Below are positions 14,201 to 25,500 of a stretch of 64,000 nucleotides of DNA, piece after piece. The first letter of the stretch is position 1. Each line of letters starts with the position of its first letter. A model generated the notes under the pieces. It was not told the origin of the DNA and searched no databases. It worked only from the letters and a program-made list of their open reading frames with translations. The position numbers and the translations under genes are program-made. The DNA is from Plectrocnemia conspersa (lineage: Eukaryota > Arthropoda > Insecta > Trichoptera > Polycentropodidae). The stretch spans positions 1,302,001 to 1,366,000 of the forward strand of contig VTFK01000148.1 in NCBI GenBank assembly GCA_009617715.1, given 5' to 3'.

Positions 14201-17200
14201 TTTAGAACCAGGGAAGAAATTTTATTCTAGTTTTAATTAATTAATCTTCATTTTTATATAATATGTAATAAAAACTAAATTTTACTTGGCAATTAATAAT
14301 AAATTATACCGCTAATTTTTTTTATTCTAAAATATGTATGTATATTTTCTGTTTCATTAATATTTTTTATGTAGTATATACACTTATTATTTATTTTTTA
14401 CAATTACTTACTACTGTTTGACATTCTCTGTTCAAGTATATTAGTAATGTTACACAAAATACATAATATTAAATATAAATTAAACATGATTTTTCTGGAA
14501 TTATCTAATGTTAATATTTTAGTTATAATTATTATTATTTTAAATTCCGGTCCCCAGATATGAATTAAGAATTATGTAGATACAAAACTACAACTTTATA
14601 TTCGGAAAACAATGACCACTATTTATAATTTTAGTTTCTTGGCATAATACCTGGTAATCAATATTATTTTATCTATTTATTGGTTCAGATAGCTAAGTGC
14701 TTTAATATTACATCGAAGGTATATAATAATAAATTTATTATTTGAATCAAAAGTTGTTAAGTATACGCCTTTCTATATGTATGTACAGTAATCCCCCGAC
14801 TTACACGAACTCGAAGTTTTTAAAATTAAAAAAAAAAATTGAATATTGTCTGGAAGATGCTTTGCCTATTATTTTTCAAAATGAGACAGAAATAACGCCA
14901 GAAAGTAGTAATGTCGCGCATGTGATAGAAGAAGTTGTCGATCTTGCCAGGTAGTTAGATTTGGAAGTTGACGGTGATGATGTTTGAGAGTTGCTGGAGT
15001 CGCATAGTCAGGTGCTGACAATCGACGAGCTAATAGAGATGTGTGAGCAAAGCGACATTGAGGAATCTGACCCTTCAGACCCAGCTTCGCCACAAAAACA
15101 GATGACAATTGCAAGCTTGAGAGGTCTCAGCCCTATTAAAAATGGTTTAAAAATCTTAAAAAGCATAGACCCTAACGAAGAGTGAATTACAACCACAAAG
15201 CAAGGAATAAAAACAATTTAGCTTGCTATGAAGAAATTCTGCGAGAAAAAAATAAGGCATTGTGGCATCAGACGAATTTGTTAGATTTTATGAAAGCATT
15301 GAAATAACTTTTTCGTGTAACCAATTATTTTTTGTATAAATAACTGCAATTCTATTAAATATTTTCCTATAAAAAACAGTGTTTTTGTTAGTCTTTGGTC
15401 CCAATTAAACAAAACTCGTATGTATTTATAAGCAAATTTGTACCCCGACTTACACGATTTTAGTCGGTCCCACCTATCGCGTAACTTCGGGGTATTACTG
15501 TATATCTTAACTAATTTTCTGTTTCGATTTAACTAAGTGATAACACAATTAAAATTGTTGATATAATTTTTTGTTTATTAGTTTAAATTTGCTCTCATAA
15601 AACATTGATTGTGAATATTATCTATTATTAGTATTATATAATATAAATATGTATTATTCTTATTTTATCTAGAAATAATTATTAATAGGTACTAATAAGA
15701 TTTAGCTAGACACATCTAAGGCAGACAGCATTTTACGCGCTTTTCGCTTATAATATCATGCAAGAAAACTATAAGTGTTTATTTAAATTTTAATAAAACT
15801 CCAGAAGTAAAATAAACTTTAACCATATAATGCAATATATTCATCATATAAACATAATATTTCAGTTCAAAACCTTTACATATAATGCTATAAACATTAG
15901 TTTAGCACATTGTTGAACTATAGCTTATTATCATTATCGGTCGACGGTGAACATTAATATTATTAAATTATTTATCAATGGTTGACATTAATTTATTGTA
16001 ATGGTTACCACAGTTATTATTTAATGATAGAGAAGATGAGGAAAAAGTAGTTTTAAAAAAGCGCTTTGTAACACATGGATCGATTTTGATGTAATCATCT
16101 TAAGCGAAATTCGCGAAAGCTTTGCAGTGAAAAATAGTAAAATGTACTATAACAAAAAATACTATATGCTACACAACATAATTACAAAAGTTTGACATCT
16201 TTATCCTAAGTCAACCCAAAATCTTAATATGCCTAGCATAATTTAAAAAAATTGTAAAATTAGATGAAGACAGTATTAAATTCAACTGTAGACTTGAAGA
16301 TAACAAGTGGGTAAGGAAATTCATTGGACGAGGACATCAAAGTGGAAGACATTTCATCTGAAAACCAGGAGCAGTTTTTTCTAAATAAAGGAATTAATAA
16401 AAAAAAGTTTTTAAGTCAAAATTTTTGATTTATATTTATCAACAGTTTTCAATTTGTAGGTCGCGTAATATCAAAATTAAAACCTAATTAATTTACATCC
16501 AAAAAATTTTCGTAATATTTTTTTTATATAGTACAAACTTTCATTCTTTAGATCAGTGGTTCTTAACCGGTGCACCGCGGTGCACCAGTGCACCGCGAAC
16601 TTATTGCAAGTGCACCGCGAGAAAATTGGTAAAAACTAAAAATACGCAAAATGGTGAAATCTTAATGTTTCAATCAATTTATATTTTATTATAGTCGTGA
16701 TACCCCACAATGGATACATTTATTACCAAACGAAATTGTGAATCAGACCAAAATATTAATAACACTGGGAGTACAAGTGGAATAAGTTACTAGACATCAT
16801 ACGTCTCATACAAAAGAAAATATATCCAGTAAAATCAAAAAAATGAGTGGACAGTATTCTGAAGAATATTTACGTTTCAGTTTTACTAGCATCAATGAGG
16901 AAGGATATCACATTCCACTATGTGTTGTATGTGGAGAAAAACTGTCCAGTAGCGCAATGTGTACTAACAAGTTAAATCGCCACTTCACTACGAAGCACGC
17001 CAATCTTGCATCAAAAAGTAAAGATTACTTCAAAAGATTGTTAAGCATGCAAAATAAACAAGCGAAATATTTTGAAAAAACTGTTAAAATTTCCGATAAA
17101 TAGGAAAAATTATATTTGGTGATGAAGCAAAAAGGAAATTATGAAAATTCCTCTGTCAAACGATACAATAAAAAAAATAATTAAATATGTCGGATGATAC

Positions 17201-20200
17201 TGAGAAAACAGTTAACGATAAACTTTCCAAGCGATATTTTGTTTTACAAGTCGACGAATCTACTGACATTAGCGGTAAGGCACAAATACTAGGATTCGTT
17301 CGTTTCATAAATGAAAACAAAATAGTGAATCAATATCTATGCTGCAAAGAACTTACCGAGCATACGACAGGACAAGATGTTTTTGATCTTATTTATTCAT
17401 ATTTAGAACAATTTAAAATATCATGGGAGTTATGTGTAGGAATTTGTATGGATGGTGCTCCTTCAATGGTAGGCTCATTTAAAGGATTTATAACCCTTGC
17501 AAAGACAAGAAAACCTAATATTATATCTACGCACTGTTTTTTTACATAGAGAATCTTTAGTTTCGAAAACATTACCAGCAGCACTAAAATCTGAACTATA
17601 TCAAGTTGTAAATATAGTGAATTTCATAAAATCAACACGCATGTTTAAAAAACTTTGCATTTCTATGGAAGCTATGTACGAGTGTTTGCTTTTTCACACT
17701 GAAGTCAGGTGGTTATCTAAGGGTAAAGTTTTATGCAGATTCATAGAACTTAAGAATGAATTGTTAATCTTTTTTCGAAATGAAGGTATGGATGATTTTG
17801 TAAAATGTCTTCAGAATAATGATTGGTATGCTAAAGTGGCATATTTAGCAGATATTTTTAATTACTTAAATAACGTTAACACAAGCATTCAAGGAAAAAA
17901 CGAAAAATTCATGACATCCATTGACAAATTGACATGATTTCGGAAAAAAATAACTCTTTCGAAAAATCGAATAATAGAAAAAATATGTTTCCTTCACTTA
18001 ACGAAAACATTCCCAAAGGAGTTATTTCCGCAATAATAGACCATTTAACTTTATTGGAAGAAAAAATTGCACATTATTTTCCATTCTTAAATATAAAAAA
18101 GTATGACCGGATACGAAATCATCAAATTAGTCCAATTGTCGACTGATCGTACTCTAAAAATTAAATTTTCCGAAATAACTATGAAGAATTTTTGGATTAC
18201 TGTCCAAGAGGAATATTCAGTTCTTTACATCAAGGCACTGAAAATTTTGTTACAGTTTTCAACATCATATTTGTGTGAGCTTGGTTTCTCAACAACAATT
18301 AATATGAAAACTAAAAAACGAGAAAGACAGAAAAAAATTTTAACGAAGAATTCAGGGTAACTACATAAAATATTCGACCTAATATTTCTGATATCTGCAA
18401 AAGCCAACAAGCTCAGGTAGCACATTAATTAATTTTTGATCGATCATGTAAATTCCATTATGTTAAGCAGGAACGTCATTTTGGGTAAACAAAGGGGGGA
18501 AAATGCACCACTTAGATTTGCCATCCAAAGAGCACCTTTAAATATTAATACAAATATTTTTAATAAAACTCGTAATTAAAATATGGTTCTAGGGCAAAAT
18601 TAACTACCTAAATTTATTTTCAATACTAAACTTTTTTATATAATTTAATTTTAAAAAACATGTAAAAAATTTGTATGTAATTTTGTAGGTAACTATTATT
18701 TTTTTTAAATATGTAATAAAAATTATGTCCACATATTTTTTTCGACCTCTTAATTCTGGTGCACCGCCACTTTTTCCCTTGATCAAAAGTGCACCGTGAC
18801 TTTGAAAAGGTTAAGAACCACTGCTTTAGATGGTAACCCAATAAGCTTTAGTATTTGCGGATAAATACTATAGAACCCATCGCTAAACATCAGAGGGCAA
18901 AAAAGGTATTTTACCCATTTCGTGAATTACCACCAGTGAGTAAGAACTACTTGACCCATTGGTTGAGTATATTATAATTTTGTTTATACACTCTGATTTA
19001 TAATATATGTATTCTTAATATTATATTTTTTTATTATGATTGAAATGCAATTATTTTGCTGTGACGTAATTTTTAAATCGCAGGAATAGTTATATGAACG
19101 TTTTTTATGTTGAAATAATCAGTGTAACAAGAGATTGATTTTTGTATCATCCATTGTGAACGATGCCACGAATTGATAATGCAATCTTGATACTTGATGC
19201 TGAGAACAATATGATACTGATGCTTGTGATATTCATTAAAGATCGTTACATATTATATATATATAAAGGAAGGAATTAAAGAGAGAAACTTGCACTCCGA
19301 GAGTGAAGTCAGAGACAATACAAAAGCTACCCATTTACAAGTCTTTCGTCCAATCAATTCCTCCTCCCGGAGCTTAACAACTATGTAAAATATGATTTAG
19401 GAAAAGATGAAATGACTCAATTTTTAATGAATCAGATATTTATTATGTAATATAGCTGATTATAATCAATCATAAAATTGCAATTAAAAATGGTTTTATA
19501 GTATTTTATGAATATTCCGTTCCGATATGATTTCGAAAAATTAATACCGGTTTTGTGTTTTAAAAATACCTATATAATTACTCAGTACTTACTACAAATA
19601 CTATCTCGAGTGCAAAGGGTTAACCCAGATATAATAATTTTGAGAACTAAACAAATTTTTTTGCCATTTATACCACGTAAGGAACATACAGCGTAGATTA
19701 AGTGATGTGTGAATATTACAGAAAACACAGCTACAAGCAATTTATAAAATATAATCCAAAATACGCGAAAGCACAACCCCCAACAGCTCAATTGTTTATA
19801 CGGGAACCATACCATATGGAAAATAATTGCAGTTCATGGGCCATCAAATTAAAATATAATTTTCTCAGCTAATAATTAACTTTATTAATCGCAATAAGGA
19901 CCATTAGAATTAACACATTTTTTACAATTAACTACTAGTTTCTCGAACCTCGAAATACACTTTCGACAGCAACTTGGTTGTTGAAGAGCTTAACCTGTAA
20001 GAAGTTGAAATGCTTGTGATGCAAGTGATAATCCGTTGATTAAATGTCTGATCAATATGGTTGACGAGGCAAGATATCGTAAGTCAAGTAAATGAAGGTC
20101 AATTGTGCGTGATAACAAATTGTGGTGCAAGAGAATTGAACAATTTTGGTTGCAGAGACTAGACATAGCATTTTGTCGAGTTCTTTACAGTAGTTCTCAT

Positions 20201-22398
20201 CTGTGATAGTTTCAGTCATTCAAATTGGTTACCACTTCTGTGTGATAAAGCACATTGTTATCCATTTAAAAATCAAAATGAATTAGTATTCAGCACTGTA
20301 AATCAGACAGCTGTCAATAATCATGCGTGTTCAGTGTCCAATGTTAGTTTGCAACAACACATTTACAAAATGGATCGTTGAAGAACCGCTCAAAAAGTTT
20401 AAATTGTTCAATTGAAACAATTCTGTATGAGTTGTGTATCGAAATTTACAACGTAATGACAAATTCACAACAAAATGAAACAATTTGAAGAGAATGGAAG
20501 AGTTGAAGATAGGGTAAAGCCTGTGCATCATCATGAGAATATTGCTGCTGTAAGTAAAAGTGGCCGAAGACCCGGAATTGTCGATTCATCGGCGTTCGCA
20601 GCTTTTGGACTTTTCTTATGACTCCTTTTGCATCTGGACTTACACCTACATCCATATTAAATTCAGATAACACAAGAACTGAAGTCGATAGATCGTTGAA
20701 AGCAAAGAATTTACGGAGATGGGTGTTAGAGCAGCATGAACTTGATGCTGATTTTTCAAAGAAAATCTTCTTTTCTGATGAGACACATTTCCACCTCTCT
20801 GAATATGTTAATATGCAAATAAGGCTTGGAAAATCCTCATTTAATTCACGAAACTATTACCCAAAGTGACTGTTTGCTGTGGATTGTGGGTCTTTTGAAA
20901 AAGATGAAGGTCAGACTGTAACAGTCAGTTGTGAGCGCTGTAGGTGCATAAAAACCGATTATTTTTGGCACGAAATCAAAGATATTGATGTGAAAGACAT
21001 TTGGTTCCAACAAGACAGCAACTTGCCACACATCAGATGCAACGTTGCATGTTTTGCATGAAAAGTTCCCAGGTCACATTATTTTATGTTTTGGTGACGT
21101 CAACTGGCCGCCAAGATCATGTGATTTAACGCCGTTGGATTTTTTGTGGGGTTACGCTAAGAGTCTACGCCGACAGAACTGAAATGTTGGAACACATAAA
21201 ACCAGCATCCACCAAGTTATAGCTGAGATACAGCACGAAATATACGAAAACTCCTCAATGTATACATCGAAAGGATCAGCTTTAAATACATCAATATTTG
21301 ATTAATAAAAAATTATTCGAAAATTAAAATAAATTCGTGGGTTTTATTTTAAAAAAGTTCGGAAACTAAACTTGGATCACCCTTTTTTAAAGTTTTCTAT
21401 AACCCTCAATAGAATCTATTTTAATGAATACTTTAAGATCATCGGCGAAAAGTAAAAATTTGGAATCAATAATAACTTTAATAATATCTTTAAGAAACAG
21501 AAGAAACATTATCAGGTTGAGATAAAAACCTTGTGGAACTCTTAATGTGGCAATGCATTCGAACGACTTGTGTAACCATATTGTGACAATCTAAAAAGTA
21601 AGATCATTTTGTATGAAAACCCAAAACTATCTATTTTTATTAGAATTAACGCATGAAAAAATACTAAATCAAAAGCCATTTCAAAATCAGTGTAGTTGAT
21701 ATTTATGTTTGCCTATATCATTTTTCGTCACAAAAATGGAAAGACAGCAGATTAGTCTATTAGTCTTCATATTCTTCTATTGTATTTTCGTTCTTATATT
21801 TTCCCTAGTTAATTACCTACCTACTACAAAATCGATCGAAGTGCAATGAGTTGAAGGTTAAAAAAATAAGGTTCTATACGAATTAGGTACCCAAGTATTG
21901 AAAAAAATAGTTTTATGTTACATATATTTCATGGTAATAGTAGATTATGGTACAGAATGGCCCAAAAAATGTATACGGCTGAAACGTCGAGTCTCGTCAG
22001 AATGCTAAAAATATTGAGTTTAATCTAAAATGTCAGTTATCATATTGTCGAAGGTCGCTGAAACGTCAGTTAGGAAATGGTAGCTGGACATAATATGAAG
22101 ATCGCGAATCGGAACATGTGTCACACGCAATGACGTCACGAGTAAGCGCAAGCGAGGGGGTCGGGTAGCGGGGGCTCGCGCGGGCGGCGTAGCGAGCGCT
22201 GTGCCCCCGGCCCCCTCAGCCTCGTCGGTGGAAGCCCTACGGCCGACCGTGGCCATTTTGCGACGGAGCGGACGCCATGACAGTCGTCGGGGGGAGGGGT
22301 GTCGGATTGATTATCGAGCGGCGACGTCGCCCCGTACCTTGGAACTTGAGCTCGTTCTGCGGCTCGATTATGAGGACGCTCTGGTCGGGCTTGGCCAT
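8042..22398 (-). CDS. Vap33: VAP-type MSP-domain ER membrane protein (VAMP-associated protein), 7 coding exons
   Basis: Joined exons are 22398-22338, 9248-9096, 9025-8919, 8853-8767, 8693-8607, 8534-8430 and 8218-8042 (minus strand). All junctions are GT-AG and in phase, giving 258 residues. Residues 1 to about 130 form the MSP domain, with the family signature TTAPKKYCVRPNSG at 47-60 and KHKFMVQ at 86-92, both parts of the FFAT-motif binding face. Residues about 166-215 are a heptad-like coiled coil (LKQMMDEE, EEITRLQQKL). Residues about 238-258 form a C-terminal tail anchor (YVIFVLVAIFAYLFGKL). VAPs are ER tail-anchored proteins that bind FFAT-bearing lipid-transfer proteins at membrane contact sites. 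Length matches the family (about 240-270). The start MAKPDQSV was chosen because VAPs begin close to the (I/L)IEP strand; an upstream in-frame Met would add a non-homologous basic leader. The linker between MSP and coiled coil is short. Identification is strong. Confidence 0.96.
8430..8534 (-). CDS. Vap33: VAP coding exon 6
   Basis: 35 codons, phase 0. LQKVAADLKQMMDEETKL and LREENLKLK form the first part of the coiled coil. The donor is GTATAC. Confidence 0.9.
8607..8693 (-). CDS. Vap33: VAP coding exon 5
   Basis: 29 codons, phase 0: EPPGMETNPIIAEEKVKK and onward to SAAK. It is the linker between MSP and coiled coil, is poorly conserved in the family, and could be alternatively spliced because it is symmetric. 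Confidence 0.85.
8767..8853 (-). CDS. Vap33: VAP coding exon 4
   Basis: Begins WKSIAPDKIMNYKLKCVFEMP, the conserved W-K...KLKCVFEMP end of the MSP domain. It is exactly 29 codons, phase 0 on both sides. Confidence 0.93.
8919..9025 (-). CDS. Vap33: VAP coding exon 3
   Basis: Encodes VVLQPFNFNASDKHKHKFMVQ and onward to TADDL. The donor is GTACGT. It completes most of the FFAT-binding surface. Confidence 0.94.
9096..9248 (-). CDS. Vap33: VAP coding exon 2
   Basis: Acceptor TTTTCAG before position 9248; donor GTAAAT after 9096. Encodes GPFVLPLVSF through GLVEVQ, including the VAP consensus segment TTAPKKYCVRPNSG. Confidence 0.95.
12561..12662. repeat. Short inverted-repeat unit, possible small MITE
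   Basis: The left end GTTGCCAGATGTCTCAATT is roughly inverted at the right end, AAGAAATCTGGCAAT, with about 70 AT-rich bases between. No clear target duplication. Weak call. Confidence 0.3.
14786..15500. mobile_element. Pogo/Tigger-type deletion derivative (715 bp)
   Basis: The ends are imperfect inverted repeats: CAGTAATCCCCCGACTTACACG on the left and, on the complement of the right end, CAGTAATACCCCGAAGTTACGCG. TA flanks both ends (14784-14785 and 15501-15502), the target duplication of Tc1/mariner/pogo elements. Inside, on the plus strand (about 14860-15185), acidic remnants LTIDELIEMCEQSDIEE resemble the acidic C-terminal tail of Tigger-like transposases. The DDE core is absent. The internal sequence was deleted, so the copy depended on a transposase supplied elsewhere. 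Confidence 0.7.
16554..18823 (+). mobile_element. hAT transposon, 2.27 kb, with BED-type zinc finger transposase (broken)
   Basis: Ends CAGTGGTTCTTAACC and GGTTAAGAACCACTG are perfect 15-bp inverted repeats. They are flanked by the identical 8-bp duplication CTTTAGAT at 16546-16553 and 18824-18831, diagnostic of hAT. Subterminal GTGCACCGC motifs recur at both ends (16569-16620; near 18759 and 18790) and are likely transposase-binding sites. The element lies inside VAP intron 1, on the opposite strand to VAP. The exact 8-bp repeat suggests a fairly young insertion. Confidence 0.93.
16843..18360 (+). pseudogene. hAT transposase with N-terminal zinc finger, frameshifted
   Basis: The first part (16843-17103) has a BED-like finger: CVVCGEKL, then LNRHFTTKH (C-x2-C...H-x4-H). 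The second (17187-17549) has LQVDESTDISG, containing the first catalytic Asp, and GICMDGAPSMVGSFKG, with the second Asp. The third (about 17540-17937) reads HRESLVSKTLP and HTEVRWLSKGKVL, typical of the ZBED5/FAM200-like hAT lineage. The last parts (17934-18360) include YLCELGFSTTINMKTKKR of the C-terminal dimerisation region. Stops and shifts at about 17101, 17545, 17936 and 18143 separate the parts, so no full protein can be made. Confidence 0.85.
19283..19370. repeat. Dispersed unit, partner of 33637-33722
   Basis: Shares the ordered blocks CAATACAAAAG, TTCGTCCA and ATTCCTCCT with the other copy, in the same orientation. It lies in VAP intron 1. Confidence 0.55.
20285..21378 (+). mobile_element. 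Tc1/mariner-superfamily relic (copy 1)
   Basis: Degenerate transposase is readable in pieces on the plus strand: VEDRVKPVHHH, AEDPELSIHRRSQ, WVLEQHELDADFSKKI, IFFSDETHFHLS (first catalytic Asp), WFQQDSNLPH (second Asp), then DVNWPPRSCDLTPLDF and FLWGY-like remnants (third acidic position). Many stops and frameshifts interrupt it. The right end (complement) reads GGGTGATCCAAGTTTAG then TTTCCGAAC, like the terminal region of copy 2 at about 49545. The left boundary is approximate and was set by similarity with copy 2 (CAGACAGCTGTCAATAAT). No target duplication was identified. Confidence 0.75.
21402..21570 (-). mobile_element. LINE reverse-transcriptase fragment
   Basis: The minus strand reads RVPQGFYLNLIMFLLFL, then SKFLLFADDLKVFIKIDS. 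These are the PQG and F(A)DD motifs of a Jockey-like RT. The fragment abuts the mariner-like relic. No ends are visible. Confidence 0.7.
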
Positions 22399-22580
22399 GA
22401 TGAGGGTGACGGGCAGCGACGGCAGCGCGGGCGTTCTCCGGCTGACGGCGGCTCGCGGTGCGCAAGAACGCGGGAAGGAAGACGCGCATGCGCAAGTCAC
22501 CGATCGCCACCAAATCAAATAACGCGTCAGCGCTTTTCAAACAGCGTCAGCGCATTTCGACCACCCCCAGAGCTAAATAT
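22130..22580 (-). promoter_or_regulatory. GC-rich patch around VAP exon 1, probable promoter and 5' UTR
   Basis: This 450-bp patch is CpG-dense in a strongly AT-rich background and is centred on the first coding exon. Upstream of the start codon (plus-strand coordinates above 22398) the motif GCGTCAGCGC occurs twice, at about 22525-22534 and 22545-22554, in direct orientation. No TATA box or clear initiator was found. The open frames on both strands here reflect the GC content, not extra genes. Confidence 0.4.
22338..22398 (-). CDS. Vap33: VAP coding exon 1
   Basis: Encodes MAKPDQSV...ELKFQ plus one base of the next codon, followed on the minus strand by a GTACGG donor. It is the first beta strand of the MSP domain. 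It lies in a GC-rich patch unlike the rest of the gene. Confidence 0.92.
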
Positions 22581-25500
22581 TTTATAAAAGCTCCAGCCGA
22601 TTCGTAAATCCATTTAAAAATTTGTTTATATAATTTAATAAACAAATGCTTAAAGTTATGCAATTTCTGGAATACCGCAATAATATATTTAGACAGCTGT
22701 TATTCCCCCTCATTATTAACCCTCGGTGGCGCGGGTAACTATTGCCACCCACATAGTTAAAAACATTGCCATATTTTTCTGATAGCAAGAGCAAGGTTTA
22801 ATTTATAGTTTTTAGAGTATGTGCATCGTATTATACTTTTCCAATAAATAAAGATTTGATATTGATCAGTGTAAGTGAAACGGCATTAAATAAACTAAGC
22901 TACTATTATATATGTATATTACTTTTTTAAATAATATATTTTAATCGTAAACAAATAATTTTAAAGAAATGTCACTGTATTGAAAGTTATAAAAATAAAT
23001 ATAGTGTTTTTTTTTAATCAACTTGATTTAATTAAAATTAAATGAAAAAATTAAAAATGAGTCTACCGCCCGGCCTTTTGTGTCTCAAATGTAGGCGCAA
23101 TCAAACGAAGGTGAAAATTCGTGTATTGCAACTGGCAAAACATAAAAAGTGATTTTTTTAACAATGTTTGTATAAAGAATTCCGTTCGGTAAAGACTGCA
23201 CGAATTAGGTAGATTAGACGAATTATGTAAATAAAAATGTGAAAAATAAGTTTTTAATTTGATATCATATATTATTTTGATATCATTTATAAAACATTTT
23301 TGACTACTTTATATTTTTCTCACGAACTGTCACGAATTTTGCATATATTTTTAGCCGTTATTTTGAAACAACATGGCGGATCAAGCTGGCTAACCAAGTT
23401 AGCCGAGATATTTACAATTTATATTTTGATTACAAGTTTTACCTTTTATGTTTTCTCAAATTTGGTCATAATCCATATAATTGACAAAAAATGTAAAAAA
23501 AAAAATTTAATTTAATATTTAAATTTCTATTATATAACCTTTATTCGTCCTTAGTTTTTAACGGTGTTACGAATTTTTATTTTATATTTATAAGCTGTTA
23601 TTCTGAAACAAGATGGCGGGTCAAGATAGCTAACCAATTCACCTGAAATATGTATATACATATGTATTTTTTTAAAAGTTTCATGTAGATACTTTTAAAA
23701 CTACGATAGCTATCGTGTCTTCAACAATCATTATATTCCACATAAATGACAAAATATTTTTTAAAAATTCAACACGGTACCTCTTTTAAAAGTTAACCGT
23801 CCGTCTGCGATTTTATAATAATCATACTTTAATTCCTAGTCCGGTACAATATATGACAAAAATATTATCGCTAAAGAAGGAAGTAGATAGATTGGCGCTA
23901 AAATTAAAAAAAAAAACGTTGATATGATGAAACGTATGAAATTTTATCATCCTGAATCACACATTATAATGAAGATTTGATGATAGCTTTGATTTTTATA
24001 TATATAAATTGCACATTTCACAAAGACAATAATAGGTCAATCAATCAAGATCATAGAACTGACCGATCGAAGTCTTAGTACAATATGACTGTGAAGAATG
24101 TTCTAAAAAATAAAAATAAATCAATTTCAACCACGTGTTTTCAAATAGCAATTATTTTTTTAAAAGTACTTCGGTAGTGTATCGAAACGGTTTTTCACAG
24201 AGTATTTTTCAATTTCTAACACAATGAAATGAAATAATAACATGAAATTATTATTATTATTATTGGCCGTTCAAAAATTGGTCGCCCCCCCCCCTTCCTT
24301 CCCAAGAGCCGAACGTATGGTTGGCACGGTCCTTCTCCGATATCTTGAGGCACGCATTATCAGTTGCCCAGCACGATAAACTAGTGGTATAGTCGATAAC
24401 GATAACTATCAGAAAGTATGTTAGTGTATGCTTTTGTGTGCGTGCGTGTGTGCAAATCGAACAACATTTAAAAATAATAAATAAATTAAGACATTCTAAA
24501 TTTTATAACCTATTTATTTAATATGAATATAAAATTTACTAAAAAATTAACACTGAAAAATGTTCATTATATTCATGTTTAGATAATAATTTATTTGAAA
24601 TGGACGATGTATATTTTCAAATTAAATATAATTAAAATTTGTGCCGCCATTGTCATAAAAGTTTTGTTTATCAAAATTGTCTTTTAACTTTAAATAACGT
24701 CAAATATTTAAATAATTGTTGTTTTTGTAAAAAAAAAATTACGTCGGAGAATGGAAGGAGATGAAAATTAATCTTGTCCCTTCTCTCCTCAACTTCATTT
24801 GACCAATTATATCTAAATTGCGTAATTAAAATCTCTGTTTTTTCTAATGAAAGAGATTCTGTGATAATAATTTAGACAAGTGCATATTTTAATTTTTACA
24901 TGCTAGCATAGTTATTGTAATAGTCTTTGCTAATGTTCCATGTGGGTGTTATGCGCTTTACACATAATCAAGTAAGTTTTTTCTTTTTAATTTTTTCCAC
25001 CAACTGTCAATATATCTATATTTCTAGTATTAATTAGACAGAAAAAAAAATTATAAATTAAAAGTGCAATTTATCTCTGACCGAGTGCTTTGATGAAAAA
25101 AATCCATTAGCTTTTATAGCGTCCTTGTCGGGCTAATTATAGTCATAAAACTCAAAACCATAATTTAATATTGTGCATATTTGTTATGCGTTGATGATGG
25201 CTGCCACAATTTTAATATTATTAAAAACCGTTATTATACTTTTAGATTAAAAGCAATGTACCTTGTATATTCACCTAGTGTGCAGAAAAATTGACCTATA
25301 TGCGACAAATTTTGCTTATTAATCAAAAGTGAAAGACCCCGGTGTGATACAAAATACTGGGATATGATTCCCTCGTGTCGCATCGACAAGCGTACTTGTG
25401 AAACAACTTAATTATATTAGGGGATAATTCATAATCCAGAGATTTTGGAAGATCTTCGTTTTTGTGTGCCACCTAATTATCAGAGCTTGCGTTTTTGAGT

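Larger units (their letters stand above)
9249..22337 (-). other. VAP intron 1 (about 13 kb) with nested transposons
   Basis: This intron separates the GC-rich first coding exon from the rest of the gene. From 9249 to about 14780 it is plain AT-rich sequence with no coding signal that I recognise, apart from a short inverted-repeat unit near 12561-12660. The distal half holds a pogo-like derivative (14786-15500), a hAT element (16554-18823), a Tc1/mariner-like relic (about 20285-21378) and a LINE scrap (about 21402-21570). Confidence 0.85.

Noticed and set aside
22237..22518. A longer VAP N-terminus from the upstream in-frame Met (start 22518)
   Set aside because: The added residues are Arg/Ala/Cys-rich translation of GC-rich sequence and do not match any VAP. 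The family starts close to MAKP...LIIEP.
22136..22587. Several overlapping ORFs of 80-134 codons in the VAP CpG island
   Set aside because: They overlap on both strands, are Arg/Pro/Ala-rich and reflect high GC content. Only the 61-base VAP exon is supported.
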